NCBI RefSeq assembly: GCF_000149955.1
Contig: NC_031000.1
Coordinates: 716,761 to 780,760, forward strand
Direction: 5' to 3'
Source: Fusarium oxysporum f. sp. lycopersici 4287
Lineage: Eukaryota; Ascomycota; Sordariomycetes; Hypocreales; Nectriaceae
DNA length: 64,000 bases
Shown: positions 11,993-23,103 of the stretch, in pieces
Layout of the letters: every line of letters starts with the position of its first letter
Numbering within the stretch: position 1 is the first letter of the stretch
Program-made: the position numbers and the translations under genes
The notes under the pieces: generated by a model
The model's database searches: none
The model's input: the letters and a program-made list of their open reading frames with translations, nothing else
Told to the model about the DNA's origin: nothing

Positions 11993-12540
11993 ACGAACCC
12001 CGCGGTTACGTCACGTGTACCCCACTTTTTTTCAACCCATCACTAAGGACTCTCGAGACGATCACGCTCTCGAGCGTGATCGCCTACAAAGGATCACGAC
12101 TCCAACCGTGATCTCCTAGAGATCATCTCTAGTATATAGACCACATTCACTAGCACTTTCATAGATTCTAGCTCACCAGCTATCAATAAAACTTCTTTAC
12201 ATTGATCAAGCCTAACACGCATTGAATCTACCATTAAGAGACGTGACACTTCGACAAGCTCAGCTACACGCCCTACGCAATCTGCCAACAATAAACCCCC
12301 ATCAACCTTCTTTTATATCATGAACCGCTAGTTTGTCCACTCCTCCGTAAACTTGCGCTTGGCCTGCTCAGACTTCACAGGGCGTGCAACACCTTTGCAT
12401 GAACCGCTTAAGGGCCAACCACATACCAGGTTATTGACATGATTCACCTTGCAGATACCACGGAGGATCTCAAGTTGACCAGCGACGAACTCACCAGCCA
12501 TGTCAGGGGTTATGCTCTTTAGATGTTAATGGCTTAGGAG
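11993..12540 (+). repeat. possible LTR-retrotransposon remnant
   Basis: A less AT-rich island inside AT-rich DNA begins TGTTACGAACCCCGCGG, a typical start for fungal Gypsy LTRs. It contains palindromic pieces such as ACGATCACGCTCTCGAGCGT near 12059. A related start (TGTTGCGAACCCCGC) occurs at 45613. Neither the right border nor a partner LTR could be fixed, and no protein family was recognised inside, so this call is tentative. Confidence 0.35.
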
Positions 12541-14358
12541 GCAGTAGGTAATTTAGGAAGTGGCCTTTACAGGGCAGATTAATATTATATGCAATAAAAT
12601 AAGCATCCTGTTTAATAAAATCGGGTTAATAGTGTTATTTTGTACTTAAGTGGCCTAATTGTGGCAATTAGTAACTTACTGATTGCATATAAGAAAGATA
12701 TGCATTTATTAAAAAAGATATATATTGTCTAGACTAGGAAGACTAAGTAGTCTGTAAATGGTTTAAAGTGGGGTGTAGCAAGCAAGGGGGTATATTGCTT
12801 TTAGTTAATTTTATAGCAGGAACTGCAGAGAATACTGTAACTGTTAGTTAAAGAAAAGAGAGTATAGTTAGCGTTATTCTTTTAAAGCTGCTAATATAGA
12901 TAGTCGGTTTTGATTGTAGAGACTGTTGCGATACTGTATACAGACTGGCCAGTATAATTAGTTGTATTGTTAGCATTTACAGTCTTAATAGCATTCTGTA
13001 GAGACTTTAGCTAAATTATTGCCTTAATATGGCTATTATGCTCTATAATGCAGTAATAGAGATTCTGCAGACAATTAGAAGTTTATCTCTCTTAGGTATT
13101 ATTAAGAACTTGGCTTTATTTAAGACCTTAGGATTACTGTTTTAGGTCCGACATTATCCCCTAAAACAGGCGCTAAATCTTATAGCTGGGCTAAACTTTA
13201 AGTTTTTAAGCAAGTTTAATATATCCTAATCTATAAATAACTATAGCTAGATATAAGGTTAATTTTTATATAGATAATAAGGACTTGCATGCCTGTAGCT
13301 TCCTCTTAGGCTATATTAAAGCTATAAGCAAGCCTCTAAAACCCATGATTTATAATAGTAACTTTGCTTAGTATGCTATAATGCTAGTTAATGCAGATAA
13401 GATATACCTCTTTATAAACCAGCCCTTTAAGGAGGCATTCTGGCGAATATTAGTATTTAACTAGGACTTATCTGACTGCCTAGCTGAACTCCTTAAGGCT
13501 AAGCATTTTTAAGATATGGTACTTATGTTTATAGTTAAATAAATAAGCAATGAGTTTTAATCTAGAGGTATAGATGCTTAGATGCTGTTAAGACCTTTCT
13601 ATAGACTTTAAGGACTATGGATATACTAGAAGTTAAATATCTAAAGTTAAGTCCCTGTGTGATAAGTAGTTTCCTTATATTATTTTGCAGTAGGTTTGGC
13701 TTCCTTCCTGAAGATAGAGATAATAAATTATGGATATGTGAATAACAGATAGCTTGGCTGGAGTTAAAGAAGAAGAATATAGTGTTTATGGGTTATTGCT
13801 AAGCGCTATTCTATTTAACTGGCGGCTAGCAATAACAGAAGAAGGGTATTTTGCTTCTGTCTTTAAGTCTATAATAGGTAGTAATGAAATCTGGGTTGTA
13901 TCTGTATGTCTGATGCTGCTAGTTATGCAATGCTATAGTTAATAGTACAGTTTAATTGGCAAGATGTACATGTATAGTGTTATATATAGAGAGGCTATTT
14001 ATGCTAATATTAAGTAGGTTTATCTAGAAACTATATAATTTGCCTGCTAATGCATCTGTAACCAGGGCTGCTATTAATATAATATTTTGTAATATATAAA
14101 TGAAGTGTATGATATAACTTAGCCCTGAAAGGAGAGTTTATTATGATAATTCAGCCACTAATAGTGTTATTTTAGCAGAAGTCTACAGCTAAATTAACTT
14201 TAGTAGAGTTAATTTTATTATTAGCTACTAAGTTATATACTTAAGTTAAACTGGGTTCTGTTATCTTACCACTGCCTTTATTAGACTATCTGAACTAATA
14301 GATCTATTACCTCTTTAATCTGCTTAAAACATGGCAATCTACTATAGCGTTCTATCTC
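12541..14358. other. AT-rich, gene-free block (probably RIP-affected)
   Basis: 1.8 kb of TA-dominated sequence dense in stop codons in every frame. The surviving fragments are too degraded to assign. A short piece near 14195-14240 resembles the small repeat at 42660. Most likely mutated transposon DNA. Confidence 0.5.
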
Positions 14359-15385
14359 CTATCGTTTCGCTTTAGTTATAATCTGGTGCATCTGAACTCT
14401 CTCGATAGATGTCAGCCTAAGGGCGCAAGCTTGCCTAGAACTAACAAATTTTAGGTTGAGAGAAGGCCATGGTTTCTCAGATATAAGGAAAGTATTATAT
14501 ATCCAACTGTATGTCGCCTCAAGGTCCCCCTGGGAGCAGTCAGCAGGGGCCAGCTCTTTGCTACCTGCACGAGGTCGATAGCAGCCCTCGCTGCATCTTC
14601 GACCCGACCTAAGCCATGGTAGCAGGTCGCGAACTCGGTGAGAATAAAGCACTGGTTTCTCGGCGTCAGTCGCTCTACTGGTCGGTGTCTCCGGAACTCG
14701 GTGAGGAACGTGAAGCCCTTTTTGTAGTCCGGCTCGGCCGCGTCCTTAACAGCAGATTGGTACATTATAATGTACAAGTTTGCCAACTGCCCGGCTCCCG
14801 TGCTGGTGTCGAGCTGAGCGCCTCTTTAGCGAGCTCAGCCTGCATTGCAGCCTCGGCTCCGGCTGTGTCGCCGCCAAAAATTCGCAGTATCACGTCGTAT
14901 TGGGCCATGTAAGAGGCTTGCTGCCTTGTCCAGGGTTTGGGGGCGTCCTTTTGACTCTTTTTGCCTTTGGTCGGGGCCTCCGCAAGCCGCTTTGCCCTCC
15001 CTTTCATCACTAGCTCCTCTGTTATTCGACCTGACGCCGATGCATTACTACCCAGCCCTGTCACACCCTGGAGGGCCGCGAAGACATCTCCTGTGGCAGT
15101 CCCTTGTACCTGTATTACCTCTCCAAGGAACTTCCACAAAGTCTCGTCTAATAGTGCCCTCGCAACGTCACCAAACCTCTATACCGTATCTAGCTCCCGC
15201 TGCACCGCAAATGCAAGCAGATCCCGAAATATTATTTCCGCGAACAACGCGAATTCTCCCCCAGTTGTCTCTTTCAGCTCACTCGCTAGCCGCTCTAAGA
15301 GCTGGCCGGGCTTGACCTTCCCTGTCTGAAGACCGAGAAAGTCCACTATCTTGCGAGCCTCCTCCGCAAAGGCATTGGATTAAAG
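14359..15385 (-). pseudogene. broken gene of unknown function (GC-richer island)
   Basis: On the minus strand a coding-like stretch runs from about 15385 to 14451. It reads KIVDFLGLQTGKVKPGQLLE, then IIFRDLLAFAVQRELDTV, an in-frame TAG near 15181, then FGDVARALLDETLWKFLGEV, then a Lys/Pro-rich linker. After a frame change near 14830 it continues through LANLYIIMYQSAVK and FATCYHGLGRVEDAARAAI, which looks like a helical, TPR-type repeat. The TAG would be CAG before a C-to-T change. I do not recognise the family. Base composition differs from the AT-rich block on its left, which suggests a captured or more recently arrived fragment. Confidence 0.4.
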
Positions 15386-15399
15386 ATACCTAATCCCCT

Positions 15400-15480
15400 C
15401 CCCCTCCCCCATTTCCCCTATTTTAGCCTATAATAGAAGTACCTGCAATCCCTTATGTTATAAATGGCTATGTTACCCAC
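15400..15480. repeat. short repeat shared with 45780-45830
   Basis: The sequence around AATAGAAGTACCTGCAATCC is a diverged copy of ATAGAAGTACCAGCAATTCC near 45790, which lies at the end of a candidate LTR. It may be an LTR end fragment. A C-rich run (cccctccccctccccc) precedes it. Confidence 0.35.
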
Positions 15481-15542
15481 TTATATCCCTGAATCGATTA
15501 ACGCGTTTTTTTATTCTAGCCAACCTAGGCTAAGGGACCTCC

Positions 15543-15694
15543 TGTTGAACAGGTGCTGGGGCCTCACGTGCAAGCAGGGATACATTAAGATTACAGCCGA
15601 AATGGTAAAACCTCTAAGGGGTAGATTTCAACAGAACACAACATGAATACACACCAATTCACATCAATGAACCGAATACACGTAATGTCTAACA
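15543..15694 (+). repeat. Copia-1 5' LTR
   Basis: Starts TGTTGAACAGG and ends GTCTAACA (TG...CA). Identical to the 3' copy. It should hold promoter and polyadenylation signals. Confidence 0.93.
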
Positions 15695-15707
15695 ATTAAG
15701 AGTCTCA
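15695..15707 (+). promoter_or_regulatory. candidate primer-binding site of Copia-1
   Basis: ATTAAGAGTCTCA follows the 5' LTR directly. The same 13 bases follow the 5' LTR of Copia-2, whose LTR is otherwise unrelated. The reverse complement includes GACTCTTAAT, as in the anticodon loop of tRNA-Lys(CUU), suggesting half-tRNA priming as in Drosophila copia. The primer identity is inference. Confidence 0.5.
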
Positions 15708-15766
15708 ATTGCATCTCAGCGACCCGCGCACCCAAATGCATACGACTTTCGGTTCATTCTATCACC

Positions 15767-17008
15767 ATGTCGGCCAAACACGCCGAGAGGACCATTAGCT
15801 ACGCGTCTCCGGAGGATTGGGACTCCTGGTCCAACGAATTCAAGAAACTGGCGCACGCCTACGACCTGTGGCAGTATATTGATCCAACCGATCGTATCCG
15901 ATGGCCTCAGCGACCAGAACTTCCAGAAATCCGAGACTACCCCAGACAAGCAGATCCGGACGATCCCGATAGTGGCACAATGACGCCCAGCTCAGATTAC
16001 GTACCGCCCCGGCGAATCGGAGAGTTGACGTCTGAAGGAAGAGCGGAATACGAGCATGATATCAGGATCTACTCTCTGAAAGAAACGGCGTATAGAGAGA
16101 CGAAGAAACAGGAGCAGAAGCTGGTCGAGTTTGTCCTCAAGACGGTCTCGGCCACGTATCAGAAAACATCCTGCGTCACGGGAGACCGATTAGACAAGTG
16201 GTATCAGGAGCTACGAAGATCTGGAGTGGTATACAACGAACGCCTTCGACCCGAAGCGCGCGACAAGTACCACAAAGCCGTACATACAGCCCCGAAGATC
16301 AACAAACTCAACGAGTGGGTCACGGAGTGGGAGACGACCATGGCCGAAGCGATCAGCAAGAAAGTCCCTGATGCCCTCGACGCGCAATGCTGGGCGGAAG
16401 ACCTGAACCGAGCAATGTATCACGTCCTCCCCAGCTGGGCATCTACTTTCCGACAACACCGACGCCCTCAAATCCTCAATAATTCCCTCAACTATCGAGA
16501 GGTCGCTGCCGACATTCGATACGAAGCAAAAATGGCCAACGCTAGCGGAAGGCCGTCAGGAATCAAGAGAGGCGCATTCGCAGCCACATACGGCGCTGCA
16601 TCCAGGAACGACAGACCTGAAATCACAGACCGCGATAATGACACTATTGAAGTCCAAGGAGACGCCTCAGATTGGGCGACGGACGAAACATCCTATGCAC
16701 ATCGAGATACGCGAGGCCAAGGCCGTGGGCGTAGAGCACGAGGCGGCGGAAGAGGAGTATCAACAAAACGAAAACGAGCAGAGACGACCGTCAATCCGAA
16801 CCCGGACGGCCCTACTTGTCGAGGATGTTTGGGTTTCCATGACTGGAGAGGCTGCTGGTACTTATTCCCAGCCCAGAAAGCCGAAGGATGGGAGCCCAAC
16901 CAAGCGATACAACGATTAATAAACGACCGTCTCAAGAACGATACTGGTTTGGTGGAGGAAGTCAAACGATTGTCCAAAAGTAGAGACAGAACCACTCAGG
17001 ACGAGTGA
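15767..17008 (+). CDS. Copia-1 Gag
   Basis: 413-residue capsid/nucleocapsid protein of the element. It begins MSAKHAERTISYASPEDWDS and has a long helical middle region (WVTEWETTMAEAISKKVPDA, LPSWASTF). An Arg/Gly-rich stretch (RGQGRGRRARGGGRG) precedes one zinc knuckle, CRGCLGFHDWRGC, spacing Cx2Cx3Hx4C. It ends TTQDE followed by TGA-CTT. Pol continues in the same frame directly after this TGA, so the stop may be read through to make Gag-Pol. Confidence 0.9.
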   Translation: MSAKHAERTISYASPEDWDSWSNEFKKLAHAYDLWQYIDPTDRIRWPQRPELPEIRDYPRQADPDDPDSGTMTPSSDYVPPRRIGELTSEGRAEYEHDIRIYSLKETAYRETKKQEQKLVEFVLKTVSATYQKTSCVTGDRLDKWYQELRRSGVVYNERLRPEARDKYHKAVHTAPKINKLNEWVTEWETTMAEAISKKVPDALDAQCWAEDLNRAMYHVLPSWASTFRQHRRPQILNNSLNYREVAADIRYEAKMANASGRPSGIKRGAFAATYGAASRNDRPEITDRDNDTIEVQGDASDWATDETSYAHRDTRGQGRGRRARGGGRGVSTKRKRAETTVNPNPDGPTCRGCLGFHDWRGCWYLFPAQKAEGWEPNQAIQRLINDRLKNDTGLVEEVKRLSKSRDRTTQDE

Positions 17009-20000
17009 CTTGGGCGGGGTATGGCACACGTCAAGGCAAGCTACCTAGTGATGCACAACTTTATCGCAGCCTTCAACTGTGCCCCCTACCCTCTCAGACA
17101 TTCTGCCATCCTTGACTCTGGATCGACAATCCATATCTTCAATGAAGTATGCAGGTTCCTCAACTACCGACCGGCGCCGTCTGGAGACTTCGTCTACGCA
17201 GGGGAGTCACCAGTGGCCATTCACGGGTACGGGAACGTGGATATTCGCGTTCGAGGACCTCAAGGACCCTCTCTTCTCAGATTGCAAGATGTAGCTCATT
17301 GCATAAACTTTGCGTGCAATATTGTGTCATACCGCCAGTTGCTGGAAAAGGGGCTACTACTGGGATACCAAAGGGAACAGCAACCAAAATCCGCAGGAAA
17401 GATGATTCAATCCTCTGCACATTGACGGATCATTTCGACCAGTACGTACTGGAGTATATCGACAAATCAACAACGGCAGCGGCATTCCTAGCCAAACGGA
17501 AACAGTATGATTCGTGGACTAAACGCCCTCCTCGCAGTGGAGACGAAACCTTTTGGCACCTTCGACTTGGACACCCAGGGCCTGAAGCACTCAAGCACCT
17601 CGTGGGCCAATCTCGGGGGGGTGAAGATCAGAGGGATCTCCACGGTTGAGTGTGATGCTTGTGGAATGGCGAAGGTGAAGCGCCAAGTCCGTCGACAAAG
17701 ACGAGTTCCACCCGAGAAGGCTGGAATCCGACTCACTATTGATTTCCACGACATGAGTGGGGATCCAGGCTACACTTCAGCTATGCTGGGTTACCGACCG
17801 TTACTCTGGCTATATCTGGGACTATTATCTTCCCGATCGAACTGCACCAACGCTTATCGGTGCACTTGAGCATCTACTTAGAACACTAGAGCGACAACTC
17901 CAGTGTAGACCCGAAGTCATCGAGTGTGATAACGAGATCCCGGATAGTCACCAGGTAAGTGACTTCCTCAGTATCAAAAACGGGATGCGCCTAGAGCCCT
18001 CCGCGCCATATGCCCAAAGTCAAAATGGCGGCGCAGAGCGCTCGGGGGGTGTGATCAAGGAGAAAGCTCGCGCGATGAGAATCGGAGCAAAGCTGCCTTC
18101 GTTCCTTTGGGTTGAGATCTGGCGTGCTGCCGTATACCTATACAATAGGACACCCAAGTATATCTACAATTGGAAGACGCCATATGAGCGTTTCTACACT
18201 TACTTTGCCTTTAGGGACGGCGTGGTTGTCACGGAGCGTAAGCCCGATCAAACACACCTACGCGTGTATGGCTGTAAAGCCTTTGCGATGACGACCGATG
18301 CTTTGAAAAAGAAGAATCGGCGACAACGACTCAATCCCCGAGGGTGGATAGGATACCTGGTCGGGTATAACTCGACAAACATCTACAGGGTCTGGAATCC
18401 GTTGACCAACAAGGTCATCTCCACTAGAGACGTGATCTTCAACGAGAAGGAGACGTTCTCTGGGGATGTGCAACACCTCAAGGATGATTTAAAAGAACTA
18501 AACGAAGAAGAACTTATTCAGCATCTCACTGATGCTGAGGTCCCACAGGGATCTAGCATAAATCTGGATGCTTCTACCCAAGAAGAAGACGAGGAATTAA
18601 GCGCCTTGCCTGAAGGACTAGCGTTTGAGCGGGAGGCTGCAAGTTATCCACATAGAGGGTTTGAACGTGATCCCACGATTACGCAGGGTGAGACTGGCAG
18701 GACACTAGTCGTAGGAGATCGCAATCGAGAAGAGCCTGACGGGACTGATCACCCCTACACGACCGCTCGATTCACTCCCTACCTGACCCCGGAGACTTGC
18801 CCTCTACGGCCTGCTGCCCTTCTGGTCGCTACTATCAGAGAACCTCCCGTGAGGAAGGAGGGGGAAAACCCCCCTCAGTTACGAGCTGCGAAGATGGTGC
18901 ATGTCCCACCTAGCGCTGGCACTTCCCCGGGACGAGACGGCGCAAATGGAGCCCCTCGTGTCATTTCAACTCCGAGCAGTTACTGGGAGGCCGCATTTAA
19001 TGCCGGTCGACTCGCATCTGTGAAAGGGACCTGGAATGGCAAGGTGGTGAGTAAGCGGAAGCTCGAGAAGCAGGCGAGCTCGGCCAGCTGCCACCCTGAT
19101 AGCGGAGAACCTCAGTTTACGGGAAGTCGAGGGGAATCTACTAAGCTGATGGATTCTCCCAATCGCAAAACACAATCTGCAAAGCTGACAGATTTAGGTG
19201 ACGGCCAACGCCGAATACACCGACGAGACATGCCAATATTGCCAAAAAGGCATAAAGACCTCAAGAACCATCCACTAGGTGACCTATTCCGCGAGGCAGA
19301 AAAGACTCATCTTGAAAGCCATAAAGAAATGCGCTCCTGGCGTGAGGTTCAGAGAGAAGAAGCCGCAGGCAAGGAACTCCTGGACTGCATGTGGGTTTAT
19401 GTGTACAAGTTCGACAAGCACGGATGGTTCACCAAGTGCAAGGCCCGGCTCGTTGTACGAGGCGATCAACAGGTCAAGTCGACACACGAGGATACCTATG
19501 CATCCACACTTGCCGGCAGATCTTTCCGAACACTCATGGCTATAGCTGCTCGCTTTGATTTAGAACTTCTCCAGTATGATGTCGTCAACGCCTTTGTCAA
19601 TGCTGAACTGAAGCAGGACGTCTACATGCGGATGCCCGGAGGCTACCGAAAGCCTGGCCTGGTTCTCAAACTTCAGAAAGCACTATACGGCTTGCGCCAG
19701 TCACCACTACTTTGGCAAAAAGAACTAACCACCACCCTTACGAACATTGGGTTCAAGTCTGTACCTCATGAGCCATGCTGTCTCTCGAAAGGAGGAATAT
19801 TGATATTCTTCTATGTGGACGACCTCATTGTTGCCTACGAGAAGACCAATCAAAAATCGGTCGAATGGACAATAGGCAAGCTTCGAGAAAAATACCAACT
19901 CTCTGGAGGAGATACGCTACAGTGGTTTCTTGGAATTGAGATTATTCGCGAACGAAACCAACGTCTGATTTGGCTGTCGCAATCGTCATTCGTGGATAAG

Positions 20001-20864
20001 ATCACTAGTCATTTTAGGATTCAAGGGGGAAAGCCTTCCCTCACTCCAATGACCACGAAAGAACTTCTTCCGAACGAAGAGCGCGCATCAACAGCGTCAA
20101 TACAGCAGTATCAACGCAAGACCGGATCAGTGCTCTACCTGGCAGTAATCACTCGACCCGATATTGCCTTTGCTGTTTCTCGACTTTGTCGATTCAACAT
20201 GAACCCGAGCGACGATCACCATGAGGCCTTGGACCACCTATTCCGGTATCTGCAAAACACCAGGGCACTCGCGCTACAACTCGGCGGAACAGACACGTTT
20301 GATGTGTACAGTGACGCTTCCTTTGCCGACAACACAATCGATCGGAAGAGCTCGCAAGCCTACGTGATGAAGCTATTTGGAGGGATTATTGGATGGCGCG
20401 CCAACAAGCAGGACACCGTGACTACCTCTACAACAGAGGCGGAGTTGCTGGCACTTGCGCAGGCTGCGAAGGAGTCCATGTTCATCTCCAGATTAATCAC
20501 CGAGCTCGGCGTAACTCTCGATAACTCAAGAATTACTATTCAGTGCGATAACGCGCAGACCATTCGGCTTATTAATGCCGACGTGGCGCTCCTGCAGACC
20601 AAACTTCGACACGTCGACATCCATAACCACTGGCTACGCCAGGAAGCACTCGCTAACCGGATCTCGGTCCGGCATACTCCCACCACCGAGATGATTGCGG
20701 ACGGCCTCACGAAGGCATTACCCGCTCAGCAGTTCCAGAAGTTCGTCACACAGGTTGGCCTAGTGGATATCAAGGACAGGATTCAAGAGAGAAGGACCAA
20801 GGAACTCACTGCGGAGGACTTTTTCAGAACAGAGGAACATCTCGATGGAGGAAGAGCCGAATAA
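17009..20864 (+). pseudogene. Copia-1 Pol (protease, integrase, RT, RNase H), frameshifted
   Basis: Pol continues in the gag frame after the UGA. The protease active site is ILDSGST at about 17113. The frame then changes at least three times: near 17400, near the G7 run 17615-17621, and near 17797. After that the integrase core, RT and RNase H form one open frame of about 1035 codons. Seen in order: pre-integrase HLRLGHPGPEAL, VECDACGMAKVKR, integrase IDFHD and VIECDNEI with SQNGGAERSGG, RT with QYDVVNAFVNAEL and FFYVDDLIVAY, and RNase H with VYSDASFAD, TSTTEAELLAL and HIHNHWLR-like ending. Relatives, including Copia-2, have these parts in one frame, so this copy looks unable to make full Pol unless the indels are sequencing errors. 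Confidence 0.9.
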
Positions 20865-20943
20865 GGGATCGGAAGGATGGCCAACCTGACAATAGGAATA
20901 CGGACTGCACAGACTGAACCACGATGGCCAGTCTGGGGGGGTG

Positions 20944-21095
20944 TGTTGAACAGGTGCTGGGGCCTCACGTGCAAGCAGGGATACATTAAGATTACAGCCG
21001 AAATGGTAAAACCTCTAAGGGGTAGATTTCAACAGAACACAACATGAATACACACCAATTCACATCAATGAACCGAATACACGTAATGTCTAACA
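20944..21095 (+). repeat. Copia-1 3' LTR
   Basis: 152 bp, identical to the 5' LTR at 15543-15694, and followed by the target duplication CCTCC. Confidence 0.93.
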
Positions 21096-21159
21096 CCTCC
21101 TTGCACTTCTTAACCCTGGCTCCCCTAATTAAAACCCCTTGCAAGTAAGGCAATCTGAA

Positions 21160-21239
21160 TTAATATTAGTAAAGTTAATTTTACTAATCCATTTTAAAGC
21201 TAGTAAAAGAGGCAGAACCTATAGTGAGTGTAAAATGCT
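21160..21239. repeat. short dispersed repeat (copy of 42660 family)
   Basis: Sequence around AGTAAAGTTAATTTTACTAA resembles 42660-42760 (ACTTTACTAGAGTTGATTTTA) and a decayed piece near 14195. A pogo element inserted beside it. Borders are not clear. Confidence 0.35.
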
Positions 21240-21339
21240 TAACGTGGTTGATAAGCATGCTGACCATCCAAGTATGCTGATCAAAAATCCCTCATCCTAC
21301 ATCTTAACCATTTGATCAATTAATTCTCAACCACTAAAC

Positions 21340-22995
21340 ATGCCTCAGCCATCAAATGAAGCTAGAATCCTTCTTGCACTTCAGGCCCTTCAAAATAACC
21401 CAAAGCTAAGCCTCCGACGCGCCGCAAAAATATATGAAGTTGGCTTCGGTACTCTCCGTAACCGACAGAATGGCATTCAATCACGAGACGCGTGGGTGCC
21501 AAAGTCACGGAGACTGACTGATCTAGAGGAACAGATAATAGTTCAATTCCTCCTTGACCTAGATTCGCGAGGATTTCCTGCGCGACTGCGTTTTGTAGAA
21601 GAAATAGCCAATTCTCTGCTTGCCGACCGTGACGCATCATCTGTTGGCAAGCGTTGGGCTCATAACTTCGTCAAGCGACAACCAGAGCTAAAGACGCGTT
21701 TATTTCGGAGATATGACTACCAGAGAACCAAATGCGAAGATCCGACTATTATTCGTGGCTGGTTTAGGCTTGTACAGAATACAATTGTGAAGTATGGTAT
21801 CCGATCAGATGATATCTGGAACTTTGATGAGACTGGCTTTATGATGGGCCTCATAATGGCCGGAATGGCAGTCACAGGCTCAGAAAGGCAAGGAAGATCA
21901 AAATCAGTGCAGCCTGGAAATCGTGAATGGATTACAGTAATCCAGGCGATTAATGCGGAAGGTCAATCGATCGCGCCGTTCATCATTGGTGCAGGCAAAT
22001 ATCACCTTGCTAACTGGTACCGAGAAAGCAACCTCCCGGGCGATTGGGTTATTGCAACGAGCCAAAATGGGTGGACAAATAACGAGCTAGGTCTTGAGTG
22101 GCTAAAGCACTTTGATCGGTCTACAAGTAACCGATCAGTTGGTGCCTATCGTCTTCTGATCCTCGATGGCCACGAAAGCCACCACTCTGCTGACTTTGAG
22201 AGATACTGCCAGGATAATAAGATTATCACGCTTTGTATGCCACCTCATGCATCTCACCTACTTCAGCCTCTTGATGTTGGGTGCTTTGCAGTGCTGAAAC
22301 AGGCTTATGGTCGACAAATAGAGCATCTGATTAGATGCTCTATAACCCACATTTCCAAGACCGAGTTCTTCCCGGCCTTTTATGCCGCCTTTAAAGCTAC
22401 TTTCACAGAAAGCAATATCCGGGGGGGTTTTAGAGGAGCTGGACTTGCTCCTCTTGACCCAGAAGCCGTGATCTCAAAGCTTGATGTGCAGCTACGAACC
22501 CCAACGCCTCCTGGGGAGGTCAGCCAACCATTAACCCCATGGGTTTCAAAGACCCTAAAGACAGCAATTGAGGCTCAATCTCAGTCTGAATACCTCGAAA
22601 AACGAATCAGAAGACATAAAGGCAGCTCCCCAGAGTCAATAATAGAAGCTTTAAAGTCAAATACTAAAGCAACAAGGGCAGTTATGCATGAGGTTGTCTT
22701 ATTGAGGAATGAGGTCCGAAATCTTCGAGATGCAAATGAGATACTAAGCCGGCGCCGGAGGGCAAAAAGGACTAGACTACAGAAAGGAGGGGCAATGACT
22801 GTACAGGAAGCATCGCAAGTAATTGATCAGATGGATGTTGATGCGCAGATAGTGGCCGAATCATCGAGAAGTGGTGGTCGAGGAAGGTCAGAGCGACCGG
22901 GTGGTCGGCGTTGTGGTGTATGCGGCAAGGCCGGGCATAATGCAAGGACGTGTCAGGTAGTGATTGAGACCTCTGGGGAAGAGTATGGTAAGTAG
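21340..22995 (+). CDS. pogo/Fot transposase 1 (DDE_1)
   Basis: 551-residue transposase that cuts and pastes its own element at TA sites. Begins MPQPSNEARILLALQALQNN with an N-terminal HTH (SLRRAAKIYEVGFGTLRNRQ), then the Tc5/CENP-B type HTH (VGKRWAHNFVKRQPELKTR). The DDE_1 core has catalytic Asp residues in IWNFDETGFMMG and LLILDGHESHHS, then LLQPLDVGCFAVLK. A coiled, basic region (LSRRRRAKRTRLQK) precedes a C-terminal zinc knuckle CGVCGKAGHNARTC (Cx2Cx4Hx4C). No break seen. Confidence 0.93.
   Translation: MPQPSNEARILLALQALQNNPKLSLRRAAKIYEVGFGTLRNRQNGIQSRDAWVPKSRRLTDLEEQIIVQFLLDLDSRGFPARLRFVEEIANSLLADRDASSVGKRWAHNFVKRQPELKTRLFRRYDYQRTKCEDPTIIRGWFRLVQNTIVKYGIRSDDIWNFDETGFMMGLIMAGMAVTGSERQGRSKSVQPGNREWITVIQAINAEGQSIAPFIIGAGKYHLANWYRESNLPGDWVIATSQNGWTNNELGLEWLKHFDRSTSNRSVGAYRLLILDGHESHHSADFERYCQDNKIITLCMPPHASHLLQPLDVGCFAVLKQAYGRQIEHLIRCSITHISKTEFFPAFYAAFKATFTESNIRGGFRGAGLAPLDPEAVISKLDVQLRTPTPPGEVSQPLTPWVSKTLKTAIEAQSQSEYLEKRIRRHKGSSPESIIEALKSNTKATRAVMHEVVLLRNEVRNLRDANEILSRRRRAKRTRLQKGGAMTVQEASQVIDQMDVDAQIVAESSRSGGRGRSERPGGRRCGVCGKAGHNARTCQVVIETSGEEYGK
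22318..22343. repeat. near-perfect 26-bp palindrome inside transposase gene
   Basis: Arms ATAGAGCATCT and AGATGCTCTAT around GATT, coding for EHLIRCS. It recurs at 35377-35402 and, as a perfect palindrome, at 36928-36953 in the other two pogo copies. Confidence 0.8.
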
Positions 22996-23103
22996 TTTTA
23001 ATTGATCAGATGGTTTATTATGTTTTTAAATGGATTTAAAGTTTAGAGGCTGGAATTTTTGATCAGCATACTTGGATGATCAGCATGCTTATCAACCACG
23101 TTA

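Larger units (their letters stand above)
15538..21100 (+). mobile_element. Copia-1 LTR retrotransposon
   Basis: Full-length Ty1/Copia element: 152-bp LTRs at 15543-15694 and 20944-21095, identical by eye, flanked by a 5-bp target duplication CCTCC at 15538-15542 and 21096-21100. Order is gag, protease, integrase, reverse transcriptase, RNase H, as in Copia. A G-rich tract (CTGGGGGGGTG) just before the 3' LTR is the likely polypurine tract. Identical LTRs mean a recent insertion, yet pol carries several frameshifts. Confidence 0.95.
21242..23101 (+). mobile_element. pogo/Fot-type DNA transposon 1
   Basis: 1860-bp element with terminal inverted repeats of about 46 bp beginning ACGTGGTTGATAAGCATGCT; the right end is the reverse complement with one or two changes. 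TA target duplications flank it at 21240-21241 and 23102-23103. It contains a single complete transposase gene. Intact ends and an intact gene suggest it could be autonomous. Confidence 0.95.

Noticed and set aside
12094..12291. 65-codon minus-strand frame in the LTR-like island
   Set aside because: Probably LTR sequence; no recognisable protein.
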